Source: Coprinellus micaceus (lineage: Eukaryota; Basidiomycota; Agaricomycetes; Agaricales; Psathyrellaceae). From it: a DNA stretch of 64,000 nt. The translations under genes and the position numbers were made by a program. Positions 1 through 10,255 of this stretch are shown in pieces. The stretch is from positions 1,612,001 to 1,676,000 of the forward strand of contig OX596343.1 in assembly GCA_951394405.1 (NCBI GenBank), given 5' to 3'. The notes under the pieces were generated by a model. It had not been told where the DNA came from and ran no database searches. It saw only the letters and a list, made by a program, of their open reading frames with translations. How positions within the stretch are numbered: the stretch's first letter is position 1; each line of letters starts with the position of its first letter.

Positions 1-1605
1 TCCCAGAAGCGCACGTCGTAGCGCCAGCCCACTAAAGGGAGGAATCAGCATTGTAGGATGGGATGTTAGGGAGATAAGACGTACTCCGGTACCGCCACAT
101 TGACCGTACTTGGGAACGGTAGGGCCCGCAGGCGCAGAAGGCTGTGGGTTAACTACTGTCGTCGTCGGCTGGGGGCTGACAACGGTGGTGGTGGGGCCAG
201 CAGTAGCAGTAGGCTGACCGCCAATGGGGGTGGAGATGGCGTTGCAGTTCTGAATCATCGTGGCAGGAGTGGGACCGTTCTGAGCGGGGTTGCATCCAGG
301 GAGAGCAGCGAGGTCTGCCAAGAAGTGAGAAGGGGTACCCCCATGACAAAAAATATGGACGACTTACATCGGCCTTCAACGACTTCGTCGACGCGGGCTT
401 GCTGCTTGCAGCTGTTGATCTGGGAGTCGGAGAGGACGGTGAGAGCACGGCATTGCTCAGGAACACCACTAATGTCCGTGCACTGATCCATAGCCCTCTG
501 GAGAGCATCTCCGTCCCAACCGAAGACGTAGTCGGCGTGCTGCCCGAAGCCCGTCGGGTCTCCTTGAGAGAAGATGAAAGGCTGGCTGCCGTCGGTGGGC
601 CACATGTTGTTGAACTGCCTGGTGTCCCAGACGATCTCGAAGAAGAGCGTGGGCGTGCGGACGGGGTGAGACGAGGGGCAAGAGCCGCCCATGAAGAGGT
701 TGCCGTCACGGGGAAGGTCTCCAGTCGGGTAGGCCATATGGCTCTGAGAGGCCGTCAGAAAATATTCGCGCAGACGATGAAGAAAGTAGATACTCACCGC
801 GTGGTCCGCGGGATCGAGGTCCTTGCCATTCCAGCAAGACGGGAAGAAGATGTTAGAGCGGATACCGCCGGCGCAGGCCTTCTTTGGAAGCTCGACGGTG
901 TCGAGGGGACCAGTACCAGGGTGGGGGTAAGCGTTGTCAGAGCCGAAATTGGCGTTGAAGCATCGGTTGGTGATGGCCTTGCCCTGCGGCGTGTTCTGGC
1001 CCATGGTAGTACCATTGCGCAAGAAGGGATTTCCAACGATCATACGGAAGCCCTTGGAAATTTGTTAAAACGCATTGACCCTACCGAATGAAGCAGGGCC
1101 ATACCTTGGGGAAAGCGGTGACCTTTTGGTTGTTGGAGGGTTGAATGTAGTAGACGGTCATACCGCCGCTGGGGCTACCAGTGAATTGGTTGGCCATTTG
1201 AGGGACCTAGAAAAATGTTGAGCGTTGGAGAAGCTTGTGGAGAGAGGGATGGTCTCTTACCCTGATGTAGCTTCCGTTAGAGTGCTTGAAGTAAAGGACG
1301 GCGGTCCAATAGTTCGAAGAATTTTCCTTGAATCTACAGGTGGTGCAAGTGGCCTGCTTAGCGTAGTCAACAGAAGGGTCCATGGCAATGTCGAAGGCAT
1401 TCTATGAGAAGGTGTCAGTTAGTCGGAGACGCCGAAGGAATTTGGGACGTACTCCTCCGACAATCTGGTGAACGTGAGGGGACACCTGGTTTGGGGTGAC
1501 GAGGGGGTCGAAACGCTGCGTCACGAGCTGAGCGCAGGGGAAACGGAGCATCGCATTGGCGTAGGGCGCCGCGGAGGCGAGTGCGAGGAGAACTGCCCAC
1601 TTCAT
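1..1605 (-). CDS. Secreted DUF1996 protein with C-terminal CBM1 (partial, 3' end outside window)
   Basis: Predicted extracellular protein: DUF1996 domain of unknown activity followed by a cellulose-binding CBM1. Visible exons, minus strand: 1605-1453, 1401-1261, 1206-1105, 1052-798, 743-368, 314-85, 31-1. The ATG at 1605 opens a signal peptide (MKWAVLLALASAAPYANA). The domain then begins LRFPCAQLVTQRFDPL and contains VSPHVHQIVGG, GFRMIVGNP, FGSDNAYPHPGTGPLDT, FFPSCWNGKDLDP and EIVWDTRQFNNMWP, the usual DUF1996 blocks. A Pro/Thr/Ser linker leads to YGQCGGTG, a 53-nt intron, and WAGATTCASG, the CBM1 core; the last residues and stop lie beyond position 1. All visible exons join in frame. It is a tandem paralog of the gene at 2503-4292. 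The biochemical role of DUF1996 is not known; action on plant cell wall is inferred from the CBM1. Confidence 0.93.
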
Positions 1606-1669
1606 AGCTATCGGTCTTGAGTAACTAAGCACAAGAGTGACGGAGAGAAACAGGTCCACTCAGGCGCCC

Positions 1670-1677
1670 TTTAAATA
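1670..1677 (-). promoter_or_regulatory. TATA-box-like TATTTAAA upstream of the first DUF1996 gene
   Basis: On the minus strand this reads TATTTAAA, about 65 nt before the ATG at 1605, the usual distance for a TATA box in strongly expressed fungal secretome genes. Identified by sequence and position only. Confidence 0.5.
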
Positions 1678-1945
1678 CCAATCCCCACCCATGTATTTTC
1701 CCAGAAATGCGGCGTTACCGACATGGTGAAAGCGTGTCGAATACGGTCTCACAAGCCAAACTTCAAGCATACTGGATTGGGCCAGCCCGCCACGAGATGC
1801 CACGAGAGAAGCCCCGCAATTCGACCGTTCATGTCAATTGCTTCGAGATCCTGAGATCATCCCGGCCCCGCAAGCTTCTGAAGGATCATCAAATCCCCAC
1901 ATCCCATAGAGTCCGGGGCGGGTGAAGCCTTTAAGCGCAGTGTGT

Positions 1946-1961
1946 TCCGTGGATCGACCGT
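1946..1961. promoter_or_regulatory. Shared 16-nt upstream motif, copy 1
   Basis: The sequence TCCGTGGATCGACCGT lies 341 nt upstream of the start codon of DUF1996 gene 1. An identical copy lies at 4566-4581, 274 nt upstream of the paralog. It may be a conserved regulatory site or a residue of the gene duplication. Confidence 0.4.
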
Positions 1962-2502
1962 GTCATTGAAAGGGCGCGTGCAATTGACCGAGGTTCAGGA
2001 TGAACTCTGGAATAAGGTGTCGAGCTAGAGTGGCAAACTGCGCGAGTCGAGCTGGTTGGATTCCCATAGAAGACCCATTCCCTGATAGAAGGCAGACAAG
2101 GGCACATGCCACTTCGCCTTGGATGGCTCAGATGACCCTGCAATTGAGACTTTGTGAGTTCTCGGTCGGTTTTAATCGTCGAATCTTGTCGAAAGAGTGT
2201 GGAAGATCGACAAAGTAGAGGAATGGAAAGGCTTGGTATCAGCAAGAGGGGATACGGAGGTGGGGTGCAGGAGTCTTCTGACAATGCGAAGGAGAGGCAT
2301 ATTCCCGACTCACACAAACGTCCGGGCCGTTCGCTGAGGAAGAGGTAACTTGGATTAGGATAATCGTGTTGATTTCAGAACGGCGGGGCGAGAAACGTCT
2401 TCGACACCATATAGATACAGAAGAAAGGTGGAGAACTAGAGAAGATGGTGGGGAGAGCGAAGAAAAGAGGCAAACCAAACGTTACCGTGCTCACGGTCTC
2501 AT

Positions 2503-4292
2503 CTACAGGCACTGGGAGTACCAGTCATTCGTCTTCTGACAAGTTGATCCAGCAATGCAAGCCGTAGAGCCGGTCCACTATGAAGTAAAGGGGTTTGTGT
2601 CAGCTAGGTCCGAAATCTTACGGATAGAATACTCACGCCAGCGCCGCCACATTGGCCGTACTTCGGAACGGCGGGGCCAGCAGGCGCCGTAGGTTGCGGG
2701 TTGACGACAGTGGTGGTAGTAGGAACGGGGGGAGCAACAGTCACAGTGGGTGCGCTAGTCGGGGTCGGGGCAGCAGGCTGGCCGATGTAAGTCGAGATGG
2801 CGTTGCAGTTGTTGATCATGGTCGCCTCGTTAGGTCCATTCTGAACGGGGTTGCACCCGGGCATGGCGTTGAGGTCTAGTGAAGATCTGTTAGTGCAACA
2901 GAAGGTGCGCGAGGTGTATGCATCCAGACTCACATCGGCCCTCGACGGTTTCATCGACACGCGGCTGTTGAGTGCAGCGGTTCATGTCGGCATCGGAGAC
3001 GAGAGTCAATTCACGGCAGCCAGAGGGGTTACCGCCAAGGTCAGTGCAGCGGTCCATAGCCCTCTGGAGAGAGTCGCCGTCCCATCCAAAGACATAGTCG
3101 GCGTGTTGTCCGAAACCAGTCCTACGATATGTTAGACGGTGTACATATAAGGTTGGCTGAGATACTCACGGGTCGCCTTGAGAAAGGACGAAGGGCTGGC
3201 TGCCGTCGGTGGGCCACATGTTGTTGAATTGCCTTGTGTCCCAGACGATCTCGAGGAAAAGGAGGGGGAGACGGACGGGGTGCGAGGCGGGACAAGAACC
3301 ACCCATGAACAAGTGACCGTCACGAGGGATGGTACCAGTGGGCCAGGTAACGTGGCTCTACAACAACGATCGCGGTTAGGTTACGTCTACAACCATAGCG
3401 AAGCGATAGACGTACAGCGTGGTCGGCGGGGTCAAGGTCCTTTCCATTCCAGCAAGACGGGAAGAAGACGTTGGAGCGGATGCCTCCAGCGCAAGCCCTC
3501 TTGGGGAGCTCGATGGTATCGAGAGGGCCAGTACCGGGGTGGGGGTATGCGTTGTCGGAGCCGAAGTTGGCGCCGAAGCAGCGCCAGGTAATGGCACGAG
3601 CCTCAGCGCTGTTGGCGTCTCTGTGGGTGTTGTTACGAACCATAGGGTTTCCGACGATCATACGGAAGCCCTAAGATGTGAATATTGGTGGTGAGCCGAC
3701 TAGTCTGTGTCGATGTGAAGATGAACTCGCCTTGGGGAAGGAGGTGACCTTCTGGTTGTTCGATGGCTGGATGTAGTACACGGTCATGCCACCGTTGGGG
3801 CTGCCAGTGAATTGATTGGCCATTTGAGGAACCTTATAAGCGCCTGAATGTCAATTGGCGCCCAACATCGTCACCGAAAGGCAATGCTTACTCGGATGTA
3901 ACTGCCGTTGGGATTTTTGAAGTAGAGTACGGCCGTCCAGTAGTTGGAGGCATCTTCTTTGAACTTGCAAGTCGTGCAGGTGGCGGCCTTGGCGTAGTCG
4001 GTGCTAGGGTCCATGGCGACGTCGAATCTATATGGAAAGGTTAATTCACCTCGGTCGGAAGGAAATGTATATGACACCTACGCATTACCACCGACAATTT
4101 GGTGAACATGAGGTGAAACGATTCCAGGAGTAACCAACCTAGGATATGTTAGGCCAGGGTCAATATCGAATAGAACATGAAGGCAGCTCACGGGTCGAAA
4201 CGCTGTGTCACCAGCTGGGAACAAGCGAAACGCAGAAGAGCATGTGCGGAAGGCGCGACGGCCGCAAGGGAAAGGAGAGCACCCCAGTGCAT
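2503..4292 (-). CDS. Secreted DUF1996 protein with C-terminal CBM1, complete
   Basis: Predicted secreted 446-aa protein, same architecture as the partial gene at 1-1605. Exons: 4292-4192, 4138-4082, 4027-3892, 3832-3731, 3670-3416, 3357-3170, 3121-2934, 2875-2637, 2577-2503 (1341 nt, in frame). The signal peptide is MHWGALLSLAAVAPSAHA, then LLRFACSQLVTQRFDPL and the DUF1996 blocks VSPHVHQIVGG, GFRMIVGNP, NAYPHPGTGPLDT and FFPSCWNGKDLDP. A Thr/Pro linker precedes a complete CBM1: YGQCGGAG, intron, WTGSTACIAGSTC, and the terminal DWYSQCL. Relative to the neighbour it has an extra intron inside DPTGFGQ, and the intron after TSFPK begins GCGAGT, a GC-AG intron where the paralog has GT-AG. Binding to cellulose is inferred from the CBM1; the DUF1996 activity is unknown. 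Confidence 0.95.
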
Positions 4293-5840
4293 GTTGAAGA
4301 CCTTCAGCGACGAAAGAAGAGGTGCAGAAGAGTTGAATCCAGGCCAAACGTCTTTTTGTACCCCCGAGACTCGAAGAGAATAAGTTCTTCCACCCGTCTA
4401 TCGCACTGCTTGGCGAATGCACTAGTCGGTTTCGCGAATACTAACTCTTCTTGCCAAGGAGGAAAATGGACGTAGGTTTTGCGGAATGAAACGCGAGCGA
4501 CGACGGAATAGCAGGGATGGAAGCCAACCAAGACTTTTGGAAGACATCGATGCTCCTGTCGAACATCCGTGGATCGACCGTCTGCTCAACATTGCTCTGT
4601 GACCCGTAAGGCGACTGTAAAAATCGTGGCGCTTGGACGATGGTCAAAGCAATAGTACTCACCTCATGCACCTCCGTCGCGGTCAGCCCGCCTCACATCC
4701 AAACTTAACGCCTGTGCTGGCCTCCACCTCCAAGAATAGCGCGCCGAATGCCGATATGCCTGTCGTTCCGTGGCGCATCTCGCGACTTGATGCTATCGGC
4801 GAAGCTGCTGCAAAATGTTCATCCCGAAGCTCCAGCTGTAAACGGCTCTCGTTTCACATCCACAATCGCTCTCTACCTTAGCTTCGTCAGTCCAGCTTCA
4901 ACGATCGGTATCAGATAGAGACTCACCGATGACCGGAGAGCGGATAAATGTCCTTCATGGCAGAGTGCTTTGATACATGTAGTTTCGGCACGAAATTTTG
5001 AATGAAGAACATATAGAAAACGCGGAAAGTTGGATGTAAGGAGCCATTCGCTAACACTGTCATAAGGGTGAGATATCAGCCTTGTTGGGAATGGCCATCG
5101 TTGAGTTTTGCGACACGGGTGCGCAGCGATATTGTCGGCGACACCTAGGACATCTATCCCGCGCCCGATGCCAAGAACAAGGCCTCCCAAGAGTTTCGAC
5201 TCTTCTGCAGCATGGCGCCTACTGGACACCGCCCGGCCCCGTTAATCCCGTCTTCCCCGGTCTGCGGCGATCCCGCGTCCAACCGAGGACCGTCGGCTCA
5301 GAGACTCGAAGTGCTTGGTGGTGAGACATCCAGGTCCCCGAGCCGGCGAATATCGGCCATTTCGTCTAAACGAGGTGGATACTTCACGTTGATTAGGGTG
5401 AATTGGAGGATCTTGTGGACCCATGTATGTCCCTCGAGTGCCTTCTCCCTCCCGTAATAGCATCGTGCCTGTTTTTGCCCAATCCGTACCCGGGAATGCT
5501 TCCAGGGCGAGAAAAGGAGTTGAATAGAGGCATGGCAGCGTTTAACCTGTCCACGGGGTGTTTAGCAAGCAGCGAGATCTCGGCTATAATCGAAAGGTGA
5601 GCAACATAGGGATAAGTTTATGCGCATTGAATCGCTCACCTGCGTTGCGAGAAGAGAAGGCCAAGAGAAGTCGTCCCACATCAGTGAACGGGTCAACCAG
5701 CTGCGTAAACCTTGTATCCGCGGTGGTCGCAAACCACCTCCAAATCGTCCCTTCCTTATTCTAGCACATGTCTGGTTGAATTCCGTGCAAAGTAGGGGTT
5801 GGATTACAGCTACAGAGATTAGGTGAATAGTATAGTAAGA
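4293..5840. other. Intergenic, no supported gene
   Basis: It contains the promoter region of DUF1996 gene 2 and the 3' flank of the glycine carrier gene. No open frame here shows a recognisable domain, signal peptide or consistent splice structure. No repeat or RNA gene was seen apart from the motif at 4566-4581. Confidence 0.65.
4566..4581. promoter_or_regulatory. Shared 16-nt upstream motif, copy 2
   Basis: The sequence TCCGTGGATCGACCGT is identical to 1946-1961 and sits 274 nt upstream of the ATG at 4292. The same relative placement before two paralogs suggests a retained promoter element. Confidence 0.4.
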
Positions 5841-7020
5841 TTATGATGATGCCCAGACCATTAACACGGCTTCGTAGACTACCCAGCCAATGGCCGAGCT
5901 CAAAACCTTCCTTGACATACGCAGAGACGCACCATCAAAGAATCCCAAAGGTCCACGTTCCAGCATAATGTTCCTGACAGTTCCAAGAAGGCTGTGGTAT
6001 TGTCCTTCTGGTCGAACCTGGACTCGAGTCTTGATGACGTCGAAGGGCTGAGTGGATATCGTTGCGAGGGCACCAGCCGACGCCGCGGAAAACGCATGAA
6101 CTGCGGAGGATTGTACGGCGGTTTGAGCACCGAAGATCTGGGCTGAAATGGCAAGATTAGTCAACGGGGTGCCAACGAACGTCGATGAATGAGCTCACAA
6201 GCATCCCGTTTGATGTGCTCGTAAAAGACCAAGAACACTCCAGCATGTGGTGCGTCGCGCATTGCCGACGCAAGGAAACCTCTGAAGAGTTCCGAAGGTC
6301 CAGCCTTCACCATGACCTGCAGCCCTTGTCCAACGCTCTGATACTGATACATGTTGCTTTCAAAGCGTGCCTTGAGCACAGAGAATGGGTTGAGAAGGAA
6401 GCCTATCCCGACGCGAGCAATTGCGCCGGCCACAAGGTTTCCTGTACTGGTCAAGGTCGGGAGGACAGAACGCGATCCGTCCTTCGCCGCTTTGCGGGCC
6501 TGTAGGGTTGCGAAGGTCGGTGACTTGGCCATGAATGCGCGTAATTGGGTCAGAGAGGTCATGTACATGGCGACGCCTGGAACATTCCTGAAGCTCACTC
6601 AGGACGGTTTTCACTCGGGGTCTCGATTCGACACTCACCTGTACAGGGACGCTGCCGTCCCTCTCCACAATCCCTTCCACCCATTCGCTTGTACTACATT
6701 CCGAGATAATGCCAGTATCGTTGACGCGTGTGCCCTACAAAACCCGGTCTCAATGACGTTCCTGGCGAGGTGATGTGTCCGCGTACCGGCCATGCTTCGA
6801 CACAGGAAGTCCTCCCTGCTGCATTCGCGTCTTCAAGAGGTCGACTAAGGTGGCTTTAGTCGATCTAAGAGAAGGAGTGCCAAGGAATCCTTACATGGCT
6901 GCAGAGAGACTGTTGTCGCCAGACCCGAGAGCGCTCCTGTGCATAATTGGGATATTCCCTCAACGTGTGGACCAGCAGTGCCTGCTCACCTGAGGCCAGC
7001 TGTTGACTGACATTGCTCAT
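5841..7020 (-). CDS. Mitochondrial glycine carrier, SLC25A38/Hem25 family
   Basis: Predicted inner-membrane carrier that brings glycine into mitochondria for the first step of haem synthesis. Exons: 7020-6990, 6936-6895, 6844-6787, 6734-6639, 6587-6199, 6142-5841 (918 nt, 305 aa, in frame). The first two exons are tiny and encode MSNVSQQLASGALSG and TTVSLQP. Three carrier repeats are visible: QPFDLLKTRMQQ with GLWRGT and RNVPGVAMYMTSL; NPFSVLKARFES with ELFRGFLASAMRDAPHAG; and QPFDVIKTRVQV with GFFDGASLRMSRKVL. The second signature has Ser in the acidic position, a feature also known in this subfamily. Length is normal for the family. The ATG at 7020 is fixed by the short first exon and leaves 292 nt to the upstream gene for a promoter. 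Family assignment rests on the motifs; transport was not tested. Confidence 0.92.
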
Positions 7021-7312
7021 AAGAAGGCGAAATGACCCGACAACTTCGTCGCGTCAACGTCGGTGGTGGTGAGGACGATGAGGGCTGGACCAAACGAAGC
7101 TCGGGTTCGCGGACGTCATCGCGTCGACCAAAAAGTACTCCCCGGAACATTGATGCCGGGGCCAGCGCTGTACCCCGGCAATCCCCGGATGGGGTTAAGC
7201 GCCCATACCTCAGGCCAATATCAGCCCCTTCATTGGGCCTCCTACGCCGGGACAGGCCGGGGACGGTATTACAGGGCATTGTAAGTAGAATAGTAAGCAA
7301 GCTAGATGGGTA

Positions 7313-9216
7313 TCAACGACCGTACGAGCTGTCCAAGGTAACATGCGCCCGAGTCTCTCCGTCCTCCAATCTTATCCAACTCTGAACGGGTACCTTCGGA
7401 TCCGGGCTGCTGAATATGAAGTTGCGGACACCATACCCCCACCCTTCCCTGCCGTATCCACCGTATCTGGAGTTTCAATGTATCAGTATGACTCATATAC
7501 GTCAGAACACCTCGAGCTCACCCAGAATGCTTATTGAAGCAGAAGACGACGTCCTTGTTGTTTTCACGAGCGCACCATTCGTTTCCGTGATCTTAGGAGC
7601 CAAGCATTAGCACACTGCTCGAAATAACGTGGGCATTCGCGTTTTGAAGTCGCGGTACTTACCATGTCCGGAAATTATTGCGTGGAGGTTCTTAATTTTG
7701 GAGGTCAGAGTATTCCAGAACGGTTCATCCGAGGCCGCTTGGACAGATCCTCTGCCCAGTGTATCCGCTATAATTCAAGTGAAAGGGGCGTCAGTTCTGG
7801 CCTCATTACTGCCACAAGGTGGTGTGCCGCGAATTACCATTCAACCCAGGGTTCTTCGTGCTGTCGATGCCCCCCTCTTGCACCTTGATAATTGCATTCC
7901 TAAGGATGTCACGCTCGGCGTCAGCCCATCTTCCACAACCACGAGCTGACTTGTGCAGCAACCTCACTCACGGTGGGATATGCATAAACGCCAAGGCACC
8001 CCGACCCTCGGACGGGCCCCACTCCTCTTCCATCCTCTCCGTCTGCTCTGTAATCCACGACGTCACAGACTCATCCACCCAGTCCGGTACCGCAGTCGAA
8101 GTCGCGTTGGCAGTGAAACCGCCTATATCTCGGTAGTCAGTGGCGTGCCTCCGATTGGACAAGACGGAGATGACCAGGGCTAATCACCTCGAGAATCGAA
8201 AAACCACAAGACAAGTGCTGGAGCGGGGTCTTCAACCGCATGGAGGGGTTTTCATAAGCATAACCTCTTTAGCCGGACGTAGCCTTGGGCGCACCTAAAA
8301 CGGACTTGTAGACCTGAAGGAAGACGCAGGAACAAGAAAGAAGGAATGGAAGTCAGCGAGATGAACAAAATATGGAAGACTCAGAAGAAACAGCTGCCAG
8401 GGGCTTTGACACCGCCGGGCTGGCTTGGAGGAGACACGAACCGGAACCCAATAATTCCCCGGGCCATCCTCCCCGCCCACACCATTCGGAGCAAGGCGCG
8501 TGTAGCTCAAGGGAGCCACCTTTTGCTCGCGAAGGATCTCTTCTCGATGTGTAATGTTCTTCTGGTTGTCATGATTCTTCCGAGGAAGGAAAACCGAGGT
8601 TTAGACGGCATGAGAGGGCGATGAGTGAGGCACGACGTACTCCATGGGTGGTCGAGAATGGGACACACGCGGTGTTGAACGGGCCGACTATCTGGTCGAT
8701 GAGAGTCGTGGCGTTCTCTTTGAAGGTGTCTGGCGACGCAGGTTAGATGCGAGTCAAAACAACCCGAATCTCGGAGGCGTACTTTCGCCCGTTATCAAGT
8801 CGCCATTGATCACTCTGCATTGTAATAGAACGGATAAGCGGAAATCATGGTGTAGCACCAGCCATCGTTCGCTCACGCATAGTCAGGTTTCTCGTCGGGC
8901 AGAATCTTGTTCATTAACTTGAGACTGTTAGCATCCTGCTGTGGGCCCCAAGCGTCCCAGGGGTTTTCGCCGAAGTGAAGGTCCGAGAAGACAGTTATCT
9001 TGAAGGTTCCATCAGGCTTGAAAGTTAGACGCGGTTTACCAAGAGCAGGATAGGGATCCAGCTCGGCGTCTATTCCATTGACCAAGGACAGCTCTAGAAG
9101 GGTACTAGGCTCGCCATCAACCAAGGTGAATAGGTGAAATAGTGCGTACGCTCAATAGGGCCAGCAGACACCAGACCGAGCAAGGCCAATCCCAAGAGTG
9201 CAGGACTGTTGAACAT
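7313..9216 (-). CDS. Dcr2-like calcineurin-type metallophosphoesterase with signal peptide
   Basis: Predicted metal-dependent phosphoesterase of the Dcr2/PPD1 group. Twelve exons: 9216-9150, 9093-8877, 8814-8783, 8729-8641, 8576-8442, 8313-8295, 8229-8188, 8122-7972, 7899-7838, 7767-7663, 7591-7522, 7466-7313 (1143 nt, 380 aa, in frame). Metal-site motifs appear in order: SDLHFGE (DxH), NGDLITGE (GDxx), THGNHDN (GNHD), HIPP, and SGHDHGNEW (GHDH). WFFDSRG and the C-terminal WIRLEDGETRAHVTL are typical of fungal members. The start at 9216 opens a hydrophobic leader, MFNSPALLGLALLGLVSAG, implying entry to the secretory pathway; the exact junction of exons 1 and 2 is the least certain splice. Yeast Dcr2 acts in cell-cycle and ER-stress control; whether this homolog does so is unknown. 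Confidence 0.9.
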
Positions 9217-10255
9217 TGCCAGCGAGCACAGAAACGGTGTTCAGGTCTAGGTTGGCGTTACTCGCTATATATCTGGTTGCCTCCAAGGTCGCACGTTGGG
9301 CCTCGACGCGAGGTTGCAGTCGAACGTTGATCATGTACCACGTGAGGAAGAAGCGAAGAAGCCAATAGCTTCAAAGCCTGTGAGAGCTGAATGGAAGCCA
9401 GCAGGTCTATAGGGGACTCGACGCTCACGGCACCTCCAGGGCGACGAGGTAGGTGGTACAGACTGAGATGCCAACTTGAACGTGGAGGTCCAACCTGAGC
9501 GTGACAATCGGGCGGTCGCCGAGGGAACCGTGACTACTGATTGATGGGTGACAGCGTGACATTTTAGCGCCCGTCGCCTGACCGTTCGTCCGCGAACATT
9601 CCACCAGTAGTGGGAATCGTGAAGGAAACACTCGATGCGTGCGTGTACAGGATTGATCGAGATCCTGGGGGGGCCCATGAGATTCCTTCAAGTAGAATCG
9701 GTGGATTTCAAGGAGATAACGAGATATCGACTCGGAGGTAGAAGTTGAGACACTGGAGGGTAAGGTAACTGTTCTCGGGAATGGAAAATCATTAGACGGA
9801 GGGAACCGAATGCTTGGTAACTGACAACTCGGGTATTACTGTGAACTAGAGTACATACAGAGAAAGAGAAACGACGACGAGAGGTATAGGCAAAGTTTTA
9901 TCAAAAGCTGTATGCGAACGAACGAAAGAATGGATGGACGGGTAGTGTTCATAGTAGGAGGATGATATCATGTAAGAAGCTTGGTCATAGTCACCATCAT
10001 CAATAAGTTAAACAGAGCCAGGACGAACGAAGTGCTAGAAACGACGGAATGCATAGAAGGCAAGTACTAGTAGAATGGGAGGATAGGATAGACGAAGAGA
10101 AGAGAACGAACGATCCATCCCGAGGAAAACACGATACCAATAGTTCGGGTAGGTATGAGTGGGTGTAGACGACCGCGATTGAAAAGAGACAATGGAGGTA
10201 ACATACGGGGACAGGACATAATGCAAGGGGACGCACGGACACTACGGCGGAGCGA
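9217..10255. other. Intergenic: promoter of phosphoesterase gene, 3' flank of RRM gene
   Basis: No coding region is supported. Minus-strand open frames at 9331-9691 do not continue into the phosphoesterase and have no recognisable motif. The 9800-10250 portion is relatively A-rich on the plus strand and probably includes the 3' UTR of the RRM gene. Confidence 0.6.

Larger units (their letters stand above)
1606..2502. other. Intergenic: promoter of DUF1996 gene 1 and 3' flank of gene 2
   Basis: No supported coding region. It holds the TATA-like site at 1670-1677 and the 16-nt motif at 1946-1961 that recurs upstream of the second DUF1996 gene. Open frames on both strands here lack signal peptides, family motifs or splice-consistent extension. 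Confidence 0.7.

Noticed and set aside
149..709. Long frames on both strands across the DUF1996 genes (also at 399-1091, 3178-3591)
   Set aside because: Shadows of the true minus-strand exons; the real frame carries the family motifs and exact splice junctions.
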